From Streptomyces sp. NBC_00448 (lineage in GTDB: Bacteria > Actinomycetota > Actinomycetes > Streptomycetales > Streptomycetaceae), in contig NZ_CP107913.1 in NCBI RefSeq assembly GCF_036014115.1, positions 8,115,501 to 8,179,500 of the forward strand: a DNA stretch of 64,000 bases, given 5' to 3'. Shown here piece after piece: positions 24,457 through 33,052 of this stretch; position 1 is the first letter of the stretch; every line of letters starts with the position of its first letter. The position numbers and the translations under genes are program-made. The notes under the pieces are model-generated. The model had not been told where the DNA came from, made no database searches, and saw only the letters and a list, made by a program, of their open reading frames with translations.

Positions 24457-25686
24457 TCAGGCGCCCGCGCGGGCCGGCTGTTCGGGGCCGGTACGGACCA
24501 GGGGGAGGGCCACCGCGGCGAGGAGCGCGGTCGCTCCGGCGGCCACGAAGGACGCGGACGGCGAGGAGTTGTAGATCGGCAGCCAGCACAGCGGGGCGAT
24601 GGCCGATCCGCTGTAGCGGAAGGCCGAGACCGCCGAGAGGGAGCCGCTGCGGTTGCCGGGGACCGCCCGGACGGTGAGGTTCTGGAGCGCCACGGTGACC
24701 ATGGACGCGCTCACACCGGCCCCCAGCCAGGCGAGCGCCAGGGTGACTCCGGAGCCGGTGGTGCCGCACAGCGTGACGAAGACCGCGCTGACCACCGCCG
24801 CTACGGTCCCGCAGAGCTTGGCGCCGCAGCGGTCGGTGAGCGAGCCCCACGAGGCGCCGAGGAGCAGGCCGGCGAGGCCGAAGCCGAGGACGACCACACC
24901 GGTGACCCCCGAGCCCAGGCCCAAGTGCTCCTCGGCGTACACCGAGACCAGGAACGGCAGCGCCGAGGCGCCCATGTAGGAGGCGAAGGCCGCGGCCGAA
25001 AGCCAGGCCATCCGCCGGCTGATCAGTGGTCGCCACGGCGGCGCCGACGCGCCGGGCCGGGGCTCGCCGGGGGGCGGGAAGAGGGCGAGCACGGCCGCGG
25101 CGACGGCGACGACGACGAAGCCCAGCCGCCAGGACGAGCCGGCCGCCAGGCCGCCGACCAGCGGCGCGAAGGACTGGCCGGCGGCGAGGCAGCTGGCGTA
25201 GACCCCGACCGAACGGCTCAGCCGCTCCTTCGGGACGATGTCCGCCAGTCCCGCCAGCAGCAGCGGGGAGGTGAACGCGTTCGCCACGCCCAGCACCGCC
25301 CGCATGACCAGCAGGACGGAGAGGTTCGGCGCCAGGGCGCAGGCCACCGACCCCGCCGCGTAGACGAGGTACGCGGTGCGTACGGTCCGCTTGCGGCCCC
25401 AGCGCTCGCCCAGTGTCCCTGAGACCAGTTGGGCGGCGGCGAAGGCCACGAAGTAGGTGGTGAGCGAGGTGGCGACCTCGCTCGTCGACGCGTGCAGCGA
25501 GAGGCCGATCTGCAGCATCATCGGCGAGACGACGCCGCCGCCGAGCGGACCGAGGACGCCGCCGGCGTAGGCCATGGCCACGCGGAGCCGGTCGCCGCCC
25601 GGCGTGCTTGAGGGGATCTCTGCGGGCTCCGCCGTCGGGGGTGGCCTGGTGCCCGTGTACCCGCCCGCGATCGACTCGTCTGCCAT
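24457..25686 (-). CDS. MFS transporter (drug-efflux type)
   Basis: The 409-residue protein has a soluble N-terminus, then about 12 hydrophobic segments. The loop-2 signature GERWGRKRTVRTAYLVYAAG and the symmetric SLTDRCGAKL loop in the second half identify the major facilitator superfamily. Placed between the AroQ gene and the divergent biosynthetic operon, it is the likely exporter of the cluster product or a resistance pump. The ATG at 25686 follows GAAGGAACTGTCC. Confidence 0.88.
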   Translation of the reverse strand: MADESIAGGYTGTRPPPTAEPAEIPSSTPGGDRLRVAMAYAGGVLGPLGGGVVSPMMLQIGLSLHASTSEVATSLTTYFVAFAAAQLVSGTLGERWGRKRTVRTAYLVYAAGSVACALAPNLSVLLVMRAVLGVANAFTSPLLLAGLADIVPKERLSRSVGVYASCLAAGQSFAPLVGGLAAGSSWRLGFVVVAVAAAVLALFPPPGEPRPGASAPPWRPLISRRMAWLSAAAFASYMGASALPFLVSVYAEEHLGLGSGVTGVVVLGFGLAGLLLGASWGSLTDRCGAKLCGTVAAVVSAVFVTLCGTTGSGVTLALAWLGAGVSASMVTVALQNLTVRAVPGNRSGSLSAVSAFRYSGSAIAPLCWLPIYNSSPSASFVAAGATALLAAVALPLVRTGPEQPARAGA

Positions 25687-25761
25687 CGGACAGTTCCTTC
25701 ACGTCGAGGGTCTCCACTGCGAATAATGAGACTAGCACCTCACCCAATGGACAGTCCTGAA

Positions 25762-25773
25762 AGCTGATCAGCT
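25762..25773. promoter_or_regulatory. 12-bp perfect palindrome in the divergent promoter region
   Basis: AGCTGATCAGCT lies in the 297-bp gap between the MFS gene and the SDR gene. It could be an operator for the cluster regulator, perhaps the IclR protein at 38927; this is a guess from position only. Confidence 0.3.
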
Positions 25774-25882
25774 GTCGGCGTTCCTTGACTTCGCGTCATG
25801 TTGCCACGAGATCAGGCCATTTGACACGCCAGGGGGAGGCGCTTTGCCTGCCTTTGTCACGGCGGCGCCCGGATTTCTTCTC

Positions 25883-25912
25883 TTGCCGTGCAAGAATCGA
25901 TTCCCGTACGGT
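25883..25912 (+). promoter_or_regulatory. putative promoter of the plus-strand biosynthetic operon
   Basis: TTGCCG (25883-25888) and TACGGT (25907-25912) are spaced by 18 bp in an otherwise AT-richer stretch, about 70 bp before the SDR start. This matches a housekeeping-type Streptomyces promoter reasonably well. Confidence 0.35.
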
Positions 25913-25983
25913 GGACAGCACTCCGCCGCTGGCGTCGGGGGGCAAGTCCCCGGGCACGACCGCAGGCTCTGATGGGAGTAGTT

Positions 25984-26799
25984 GTGGCACCCTCCACCTC
26001 GATCGTCGAATCACCCTCGGAAGACCAGGCGTTCAGCGACGCGTTCGGGCTCAGCGGCAAGGTGGTGCTCGTCACCGGCGCGAGCAGCGGCATCGGCCGC
26101 GCGGCCGCGGTCGCCTTCTCGCGGGCCGGGGCGTGCGTCGTCGTCGCGGGCCGCCGCGCCGACCAGTTGGAGGAGACCCGCCTCCTGCTGCCGCACCCGG
26201 ACGACGCCCTCGCCGTCCGCACCGATGTCGCGCGGGAGGACGAGGTCGCCGATCTGGTCGAGCAGACCGTCGGCCACTTCGGCGGCCTCGACGCGGCGTT
26301 CAACAACGCCGGCACCTTCGGCCGATTCGGTCCGCTGCACGAGGACGACGAGGAGAACTTCGACCTCGTCGTCGGCACCAATCTGCACGGCCTGTGGAGC
26401 TGCATGAAGCACCAGGTGGCCCGGATGCTGGCGTCGGGCGGCGGCTCCATCGTCAACTGCGCCTCGGTGGCAGGCCACCTGGGCCACGCCAAGAGCCCGC
26501 TGTATTCGGCGACCAAGCACGCGGTGATCGGCCTGAGCAAGTCCGCCGCGCTGCAGTACGCCGCTTCCGGGGTCCGGGTCAACGTGGTGAGCCCGGGGTC
26601 CACCGACACCGAACTCCTGCGCTCCCTCTACGCGGACGCCGGCGCGCTCGCCACCCGCAGCAGCCGGGCCCCCCTCAAGCGGCTCGGAGCGCCCGAAGAG
26701 GTGGCCAACGCCGCTCTCTGGCTGGCCAGCCCGCTGAGCAGCTACGTCACCGGCCAGACCGTACTGGTCGACGGCGGCGTCACCGCCGGCCACTCCTGA
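25984..26799 (+). CDS. SDR family oxidoreductase, first gene of the LeuCD-like cluster
   Basis: The 271-residue classical SDR has TGASSGIGRAAAVAFS for cofactor binding, NNAG, Ser in NCASVAGH and the YSATKHAV catalytic Tyr-Lys pair, and ends with VDGGVTAGHS. It should oxidise an alcohol or reduce a ketone with NAD(P)H. The start is placed at GTG 25984 because GGGAG lies at the right distance; an in-frame ATG at 25972 is possible. A LeuC-like gene follows after 47 bp. Confidence 0.87.
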   Translation: MAPSTSIVESPSEDQAFSDAFGLSGKVVLVTGASSGIGRAAAVAFSRAGACVVVAGRRADQLEETRLLLPHPDDALAVRTDVAREDEVADLVEQTVGHFGGLDAAFNNAGTFGRFGPLHEDDEENFDLVVGTNLHGLWSCMKHQVARMLASGGGSIVNCASVAGHLGHAKSPLYSATKHAVIGLSKSAALQYAASGVRVNVVSPGSTDTELLRSLYADAGALATRSSRAPLKRLGAPEEVANAALWLASPLSSYVTGQTVLVDGGVTAGHS

Positions 26800-26846
26800 C
26801 TTTCCACCACCACAGTCCACGCCCTTGCACAAGGAGAAGAACGACC

Positions 26847-28304
26847 ATGACCTCGACTCTGTACGACAAGGTCTTCGACCTGCATGTGGTGCGTGAACTG
26901 GGTGAGGACCAGTACCAGTTGTTCATCGGCCTCCACCTGATCCACGAGGCCACCAGCCCGCAGGCGTTCTCGATGCTGGCCGAGCGCGGGATGAAGGTGG
27001 CCTACCCGGAGCGGAACGTGGCCACCGTCGACCACGTCATCCCCACCGACGACGTCCCCCGCCCCTTCGCCGACCCGCTCAGCGAGGCGATGATCAGCGC
27101 GCTGGAGGCGAACACCTCCTCCGCCGGGCTGCGCTTCCTGTCGCCCGAGCGCCGGGAGAACGGCATCGTGCACGTCGTCGGCCCCGAACGCGGTCTGACG
27201 CAGCCCGGGTTGACGATCGTGTGCGGCGACTCGCACACCGCCACACACGGCGCCTTCGGCGCCCTGGCCTTCGGTATCGGCACCTCCCAGGTGCGCGACG
27301 TGCTCGGCACCCAGACCGTGGTCACCAAGCGGCTCAAGGTGCGGCGCATCGAGATCACCGGCGCACTGGCCCCCGGCATCACCGCCAAGGACGTCATCCT
27401 CCACGTCATCCACCACCTCGGCTCCAAGGCCGGCGTCGGCTACGCGTACGAGTTCGGCGGCCCGGTGATCGACGCCATGTCGATGGACGAGCGCATGACC
27501 GTGTGCAACATGGTGGTGGAGGGCGGTGCGCTCGTCGGCTACTGCAACCCCGACGAGACGACCTTCGCCTACCTCGACGGCCGGCCCAGCGCGCCGCAGG
27601 GCGAGGACTGGGATCGCGCCACCGCCTGGTGGCGCTCGCTGCGGTCGGACGACGACGCCGTGTACGACGACCGGGTCGTCTTCGACGGCGCCTCCATCGG
27701 CCACATGATCACCTGGGGCGTCAACCTCGCGCAGTCGGTCCCGGTCGACGGACTGGTGCCGGGGCGGGCCTCCGGCGACGAGGAGGCGGCCCTGGCGGAC
27801 GCCCGCGCGTTCATGGGGGTCGAACCGGGCCAACCGGTCGCCGGCATCCGCATCGACGTGGCCTTCCTCGGCTCCTGCACGAACGGGCGGCTGTCGGACT
27901 TCGAGGCGGTGGCCGAGGAGTTGGTGCGCACGGGCGCCAAGGTGGCCGAGGGGGTACGGGCCCTCGCCGTCCCCGGCTCCCACGAGGTGCGGGCCCAGAT
28001 GGTGGAGCGAGGGCTGGACGCGGTGTTCGAACGGGCCGGCTTCGAGTTCCGGCAGCCGGGCTGCTCCATGTGCATCGCGATGAACCAGGACCGGCTCGCG
28101 GACGGGGAGACGGCGGCCTCGTCCTCCAACCGGAACTTCAAGGGGCGGCAGGGGGCGGCGACCGGCCGGACCCTGATCATGTCGCCGCTGGCGGTCGCCG
28201 CCGCGGCGGTGCGCGGCGCGGTCGCCGACCCGCGCGAGGTGTTCGGCCTCGCCGACGGGTCTCGACTGATCCCGGCCGGTCCCGACTCCGCTCGACCGGT
28301 CTGA
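26847..28304 (+). CDS. 3-isopropylmalate dehydratase large subunit-like (aconitase superfamily)
   Basis: The 485-residue protein has the LeuC features DSHTATHGAFGALAFGIGTS, the iron-sulfur ligands Cys in FLGSCTNGR and two Cys in GCSMCIAMN, and NRNFKGRQG. With the small subunit at 28632 it should form a 4Fe-4S hydro-lyase that isomerises a 2- or 3-substituted malate through a dehydrated intermediate. Location in a biosynthetic cluster without leuA or leuB suggests a dedicated substrate rather than leucine synthesis. AAGGAGAA precedes the ATG. Confidence 0.88.
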   Translation: MTSTLYDKVFDLHVVRELGEDQYQLFIGLHLIHEATSPQAFSMLAERGMKVAYPERNVATVDHVIPTDDVPRPFADPLSEAMISALEANTSSAGLRFLSPERRENGIVHVVGPERGLTQPGLTIVCGDSHTATHGAFGALAFGIGTSQVRDVLGTQTVVTKRLKVRRIEITGALAPGITAKDVILHVIHHLGSKAGVGYAYEFGGPVIDAMSMDERMTVCNMVVEGGALVGYCNPDETTFAYLDGRPSAPQGEDWDRATAWWRSLRSDDDAVYDDRVVFDGASIGHMITWGVNLAQSVPVDGLVPGRASGDEEAALADARAFMGVEPGQPVAGIRIDVAFLGSCTNGRLSDFEAVAEELVRTGAKVAEGVRALAVPGSHEVRAQMVERGLDAVFERAGFEFRQPGCSMCIAMNQDRLADGETAASSSNRNFKGRQGAATGRTLIMSPLAVAAAAVRGAVADPREVFGLADGSRLIPAGPDSARPV

Positions 28305-28385
28305 CCGGTCAGACCGGTCTGAACGAATCCGGCCGACCGGCCGCGGGGCGATTCAACCGGCCGGCCAGAGGATGCGACCGGCCTG

Positions 28386-28560
28386 AACGGCCCAACCGGC
28401 CCGCGTGACCCGAACGGCCCGCGCGGCTCGTACGGCTTGCATGGCCCGCACGGCTTGCACGGCTCGCACGGCCTGTGTGACTCGCACGGCTCGCGTGACC
28501 CCCGCACGGCTTGCACGGCCCGCACAGCCCGTACGGCCCGCGTGACCCGACCGGCCCCGC
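28386..28560. repeat. degenerate 9-bp tandem repeats between the LeuC- and LeuD-like genes
   Basis: The gap from 28305 to 28631 (327 bp), unusually long for this subunit pair, is filled by variants of GCACGGCYY repeated with a 9-bp period, ending near GTGACCCGACC. The left part (28305-28380) repeats GACCGGTC-type units. There is no gene in the gap. The repeats could form RNA structure or reflect slippage. Confidence 0.6.
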
Positions 28561-28631
28561 CCGGCCGACGCATCGGGCTCCCGCGCCGCGTGACCCGCCC
28601 GCCACACCGAAAATCCGAGAGAGGCACCCCC

Positions 28632-29255
28632 ATGGCGATCCCCGTTCAACCCCTGGTCTCCGTGCGCGGCACAGCCATCGCGCTGCACGGCGACGACATC
28701 GACACGGACCGGATCATCCCCGCCCGGCACCTGAAGTCGCTCACCTTTGACGCGCTCGGCGACCACGTCTTCGAGGGCGACCGCCGCATCGCCACCGCGG
28801 CGGGCCGGGCGCACCCGTTCGACGCGCCCGAGCACGCCACCGCGTCCATCCTGCTGACCGCGGAGAACTTCGGCTGCGGCTCCTCGCGCGAGCACGCCCC
28901 GCAAGCGCTCCACCGCTGGGGCATCCGGGCGATCGCCGGAGTGAGCTTCGGCGAGATCTTCAGCGGCAACTCGGCGACCATCGGCCTGCCGTGCGTGCTG
29001 CTGACGCCCGTCGACGCCGCCGCGGCGCGGGCCGCGGTGGACGCGGACCCGGCCCTCGAAGTGGTCGTCGACCTGGAGCGGAGCGAGTTGCGGGCCGGCT
29101 CTCTGCGCTGGCCGGTGACCATCAACGAGTCGCAGCGCCGGCGCTTCGTGGCCGGGAACTGGGACACCCTGAGCACCCTGTCAGAAGCCGGTGCGGCCAT
29201 CTCCGCGGTTGCCCAGCGCCTTCCGTACCTGCACAACTGGCATGTCGCGGCCTGA
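28632..29255 (+). CDS. 3-isopropylmalate dehydratase small subunit-like
   Basis: The 207-residue protein has the LeuD swivelling-domain signature: DDIDTDRIIPARHL near residue 22, then ENFGCGSSREHAPQAL and FGEIFSGNSATIGLP. It supplies the mobile domain for the LeuC-like subunit at 26847. GAGAGAGGCACCCCC lies before the ATG. The end overlaps the next gene by 14 bp, indicating translational coupling. Confidence 0.88.
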   Translation: MAIPVQPLVSVRGTAIALHGDDIDTDRIIPARHLKSLTFDALGDHVFEGDRRIATAAGRAHPFDAPEHATASILLTAENFGCGSSREHAPQALHRWGIRAIAGVSFGEIFSGNSATIGLPCVLLTPVDAAAARAAVDADPALEVVVDLERSELRAGSLRWPVTINESQRRRFVAGNWDTLSTLSEAGAAISAVAQRLPYLHNWHVAA

Positions 29256-30249
29256 GCGCGCAGCGGCCGGGCCCACGAGGGCGGCCGCGGTGGTGGCCGC
29301 GGCGGCGGGCACGCTCGTCATGCCCGCCTGCCACGGCTACCCCGGCCTCGCCGACCTGGTGCGGCGCTGCCACCCCGAGGCGGGCCTGAGGATCGAGGTG
29401 CACCCGGGCGCGCCCGAGTCATCCGTGGCGTGGGCGGACCGTATCCGCGGCGCCGACAGCGTCCTGCACTTCTTCGACTCGGGCGCTCTGGACACCGAGG
29501 CGCTGGTGGCCGAGCGGCCCCGCCGGGTCGTGATCGCCGGGCCGGCCGCCGCCGTGGTGGACATGGCGGCGATGCGCGCGGCCGGCGTCGAGGTCTACGA
29601 CACGCCGGGCCTGGCGGCCGACACCGTCGCCGAGTTCACGCTCACCGTGATGCTCGCTCTGGCCCACCGCCTGCCGTCGGCGGTCGGCGCGCCGGGCGAC
29701 TGGCGCGCCGTGGCCGGCCGGGATCTGGCCGGGCGCACCCTCGGCATCGTCGGCTGGGGCCGGATCGGCGCCCGGCTGGCCCGGCTGGCCCAGGCCATCG
29801 GCATGGACGTGGCGGCGTGGTCGCCGTCGCTGGGGGAGGAGGCCGCGCGCGCCGTCGGCGTCCGGCGCCGCGAACTCGACACGCTGCTGGCCGAGTCGGA
29901 GGTCGTCAGCCTGCACCTGCGGGCGGTACCCGAGACCCGCGGCATTCTCGACGCGCGCAGGCTGGCGCTGCTGCGGCCCGACGCCCTGCTGGTGAACACC
30001 GCCCGCGCCGCCCTGCTGGACATGGCCGAACTGCGCCGCCGGCTGCGGGCGGACCTGCTGGGTGGTGCAGCCCTGGACGTCCTGGACGTGGAACCGCTGC
30101 CGGCGCGGGACCCGTTGGCCGCGCACCCGCGGGTGCTGGTCACGCCGCACATGGCCTGGATGACCGACGACGCGGTCGGGCGTTTCCTGGCCGCGGCCGC
30201 CGCGTTCGGCATGGACAACGACAACCGGTCGGTCCGGCGCGTCACATGA
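29242..30249 (+). CDS. D-isomer-specific 2-hydroxyacid dehydrogenase (first of two)
   Basis: The 335-residue protein has the NAD(P) motif GIVGWGRIGARLARL and the catalytic residues in order: Arg in NTARAALLD, Glu in LDVEPLPARDPL and His in VTPHMAWMT. It should interconvert a 2-keto acid and an (R)-2-hydroxyacid. It overlaps the LeuD-like gene and precedes a second, distinct member of the same family, so the two probably act on different intermediates. Confidence 0.87.
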   Translation: MSRPERAAAGPTRAAAVVAAAAGTLVMPACHGYPGLADLVRRCHPEAGLRIEVHPGAPESSVAWADRIRGADSVLHFFDSGALDTEALVAERPRRVVIAGPAAAVVDMAAMRAAGVEVYDTPGLAADTVAEFTLTVMLALAHRLPSAVGAPGDWRAVAGRDLAGRTLGIVGWGRIGARLARLAQAIGMDVAAWSPSLGEEAARAVGVRRRELDTLLAESEVVSLHLRAVPETRGILDARRLALLRPDALLVNTARAALLDMAELRRRLRADLLGGAALDVLDVEPLPARDPLAAHPRVLVTPHMAWMTDDAVGRFLAAAAAFGMDNDNRSVRRVT

Positions 30250-30286
30250 AGGGGCCGGACCGCCGCACCACCACGGGGGAGGGACG

Positions 30287-31351
30287 ATGACCACCACGCC
30301 GCGGGTTCCGGAGATATTCGTCGGCGACGACCACGTGCTCGGTGACGTACTCGCGCAGGTGGCGGAGCACTTCGAGCGGGCAGGGGTACGGGTCGTTCGA
30401 GGGCCCGCCGAGCCCGCGCCGGCCAGGACCGACTACCCGCCGCACCAGTGGCCGCGCTACTTCTCCCGGGCGTCCGTGGCCGTGATCAGCTCGCGGACGC
30501 TGATCGGACCGGAGCTGATGGGCTGGGCGGAGAACCTGCGGGGCGTGGTCTTCGCCTCCAGCAGCACCGCGTCCTGCGACCTGAACGCGGCCACCGCCCA
30601 CGGCGTCCTGGTCGCCAACGGGGCCACCCCGCAGAACATGGAGAGCATGGCCGAGTCCACGGTCATGCTGATGTCCGCCCTCATGCTCGAACTCCCCGCC
30701 AAACAAGCTCAGTTGGCGCGCTCCCTGGCCAGGCCCGCACCCTACGAGCAGACCGGCCGGATGCTGGCCGGCTCCACGGTCGGCCTGCTGGGCTACGGGC
30801 GGATCGCCCGCGAGGTGGTCGCCCGGCTGCGCGGCTGGCGGGTCGGCCGGATACTGGTCGCCACCCGGCGTCCCGAGCACTACGCGGGCACCGAGGGCGC
30901 CGCGGACGTCGAGTTCACCGACGTCGACACCCTGCTGGGCCGGAGCGACGTGGTCAGCCTCCACCTGCCGCTGACCGCCACCACCCGCGGCCTGATCGGC
31001 GCCGACGAGCTCGCCCGGATGAAGCCCGGCGCGGTCCTGCTCAACACCGCGCGCGGCGGGCTGGTCGACGAGGCGGCGCTCGCCCGCGCCCTCACCTCCG
31101 GCCGGCTGCGCGGCGCGGCGATCGACACCTTCGCGGTGGAACCGGTGCCCGCGGACCACCCGCTGCGCCGGCTCGACAACGTCATCCTCACCGAGCACAT
31201 CGTGGGGCACACCCGAGAGCTGTTCGACTCGCTGGCCCCCACCGCGATCCGCAACGTCACCGCCCTGCTCGACGGGCGGCCGCCGCAGTACCTGGCCAAC
31301 CCGGGCGTCCTGCGGAGACCTTCGCGCATCGGGCAGCCCTCGCGCGCCTGA
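30287..31351 (+). CDS. D-isomer-specific 2-hydroxyacid dehydrogenase (second of two)
   Basis: The 354-residue protein contains GLLGYGRIAREVVARL for cofactor binding, Arg in LNTARGGLVDEAAL, Glu in FAVEPVPADHPL and His in EHIVGHT. All catalytic residues are present. The fingerprint differs clearly from its neighbour at 29242, so it is not a recent duplicate. The longer N-terminal domain (TDYPPHQWPRYFSRA) may give it a different substrate. GAGGGACG precedes the ATG. Confidence 0.87.
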   Translation: MTTTPRVPEIFVGDDHVLGDVLAQVAEHFERAGVRVVRGPAEPAPARTDYPPHQWPRYFSRASVAVISSRTLIGPELMGWAENLRGVVFASSSTASCDLNAATAHGVLVANGATPQNMESMAESTVMLMSALMLELPAKQAQLARSLARPAPYEQTGRMLAGSTVGLLGYGRIAREVVARLRGWRVGRILVATRRPEHYAGTEGAADVEFTDVDTLLGRSDVVSLHLPLTATTRGLIGADELARMKPGAVLLNTARGGLVDEAALARALTSGRLRGAAIDTFAVEPVPADHPLRRLDNVILTEHIVGHTRELFDSLAPTAIRNVTALLDGRPPQYLANPGVLRRPSRIGQPSRA

Positions 31352-31421
31352 CCGCGGACCGGCGGATCGGTCGAGCGCACGCAATCGCATCGCACCAGAC
31401 TCACCAGTCAGGAGAGCACAC

Positions 31422-32906
31422 ATGCGGATGGCAGAGCAGCAGTCCTTCGACGTGGAGACCGACGTCGTCGTCATCGGTTACGGCTACGCGGGAGCCGCCA
31501 CCGCCATCACCGCCCACGACGCCGGGGCCGAGGTGGTGATCCTGGAGAAGATGGCCCAGCCCGGCGGCAACTCCCGCGTCAGCGGCGGCAACTGCGTGAT
31601 CCCCCGGGACAGCGACGAGGCCGTGCGGGGCTTCACCGACTACCTCGACCGGCTCTGCTTCGGGACGACCCCGCGCCCGGTGCTCGAAGCGCTGGTCACC
31701 GAGGCGCGCTCGCTGGTCAAGTGGGCCGCCGACCTCGGCGGCGACCTGCACATCCCCGAGCAGCTCATCGTCTCCGGCACCTACCCGCGCACCATCAAGG
31801 GCCCCGGCTTCCCCAAGGTGCCCGGCGGCAGGGGGAACTTCGACAAGTACTGCATCCGCGGGGACGCCGACGTCCCGCCGTCCCTGCGGCTGTGGAACCT
31901 GCTGTCCGGCAACGTGGCCGAGCGGTCGGTCCAGGTCCGGCTGGGCACCGCGGCGCGCGACCTGCTCACCGACGCGTCGGGCGGGGTGGTCGGCGTCGTG
32001 GCGACGGCCGGCGGCCGACAGATCACGATCGGGGCCCGCAAGGGCGTCGTGCTGACCTGCGGCGGCTTCGAGAACGACCCGGAACTGAAATGGGACTACG
32101 CGCCGCCCAAGCCGCTGAAGTTCGCCGGGAACCCCGGCAACACCGGAGACGGTATACGTATGGCGCAACGCGTCGGCGCCGACCTGTGGCACATGACCCG
32201 CACCTCCACCATCGTCGGTTTTCAGGCACCGGAGTTCGAGGCGGCGTTCGGCATCTTCTTCCCGTCCGACGGATTTATCTACACCGACCGGGCCGGGAAC
32301 CGCTACGTCGACGAGACCGGAATCGAGCTGCACGAGTTCTACCGGGTGTTCTCCCACTTCGACGCCGAGAACGTGGAGTTCCCGCGGATACCGAGCTGGG
32401 CGATTTTCAACGAGCAGACCCGGCTGGCCGGGCCGCTCACCTGGAACACGAGCGGCTACAACCGCGACCTGTACCGCTGGAGCCCCGACAACGCGGCGGA
32501 GGTCGAGCGCGGCTGGATCGTCGAGGCCGGCTCGGTCGAAGAGTTGGCCGAACGGCTCGACATGGACGCGTCCGTGGTCACCGCCACCCTCACCCGCTAC
32601 AACGCGGCCTGCGCCGACGGTCAGGACGCCGAGTTCGGCCGCTCGGCGGCCACCCTGAAGCCGCTGGCGCCCCCGTTCTACGCGATCCCGCTGCACCCGG
32701 TGGTCCTCAACACCCAGGGCGGCGCCAAGCGGGACGAGCAGGGGCGGGTCATCGGCACCGACGGGAACCCGATTCCGCGGCTGTTCTCGGCCGGAGAATT
32801 CGGCTCGGTGTGGGGATACCTTTACCAGGGGGCGAGCAACATCACCGAATGCCTGGTTTTCGGCCGCATCGCCGGCGCCAATGCGGCGTCCGCGGCGAGC
32901 GTCTGA
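31422..32906 (+). CDS. FAD-dependent oxidoreductase of the fumarate reductase/ketosteroid dehydrogenase type
   Basis: The 494-residue protein has the dinucleotide fold VVVIGYGYAGAATAITAHDA, EKMAQPGGNSRVSGG, a central capping domain and a C-terminal FAD motif (LFSAGEFGSVWGYLYQGASN). This group introduces or reduces a C-C double bond next to a carbonyl or carboxylate, as in fumarate reductase, tricarballylate dehydrogenase and 3-ketosteroid dehydrogenase. In this cluster it may desaturate or aromatise a cyclic intermediate from the AroQ branch. A ribosome site AGGAGAG lies before the ATG. Confidence 0.85.
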   Translation: MRMAEQQSFDVETDVVVIGYGYAGAATAITAHDAGAEVVILEKMAQPGGNSRVSGGNCVIPRDSDEAVRGFTDYLDRLCFGTTPRPVLEALVTEARSLVKWAADLGGDLHIPEQLIVSGTYPRTIKGPGFPKVPGGRGNFDKYCIRGDADVPPSLRLWNLLSGNVAERSVQVRLGTAARDLLTDASGGVVGVVATAGGRQITIGARKGVVLTCGGFENDPELKWDYAPPKPLKFAGNPGNTGDGIRMAQRVGADLWHMTRTSTIVGFQAPEFEAAFGIFFPSDGFIYTDRAGNRYVDETGIELHEFYRVFSHFDAENVEFPRIPSWAIFNEQTRLAGPLTWNTSGYNRDLYRWSPDNAAEVERGWIVEAGSVEELAERLDMDASVVTATLTRYNAACADGQDAEFGRSAATLKPLAPPFYAIPLHPVVLNTQGGAKRDEQGRVIGTDGNPIPRLFSAGEFGSVWGYLYQGASNITECLVFGRIAGANAASAASV

Positions 32907-32997
32907 AGGCCGCCGCAAGCGCTCGGTTGCGGGCAGGTTAAAACCGCAACAACGCCTGACGGTTTCCCTTTTCGTTCGCACGGATATGCGACATGAT

Positions 32998-33034
32998 TGA
33001 AGCCGGAGAAATGAGATCCATTTCTCCGGCTTCA
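32998..33034 (+). promoter_or_regulatory. 16-bp perfect hairpin just upstream of the GH3-type gene
   Basis: Arms at 32998-33013 and 33019-33034 pair perfectly with a 5-base loop (agatc). The hairpin ends 19 bp before the ATG and about 6 bp before the GAGGGAAG ribosome site. There is no T-run after it. It may partly terminate the upstream operon or control GH3 translation. Confidence 0.5.
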
Positions 33035-33052
33035 TCATCCGAGGGAAGTGGA

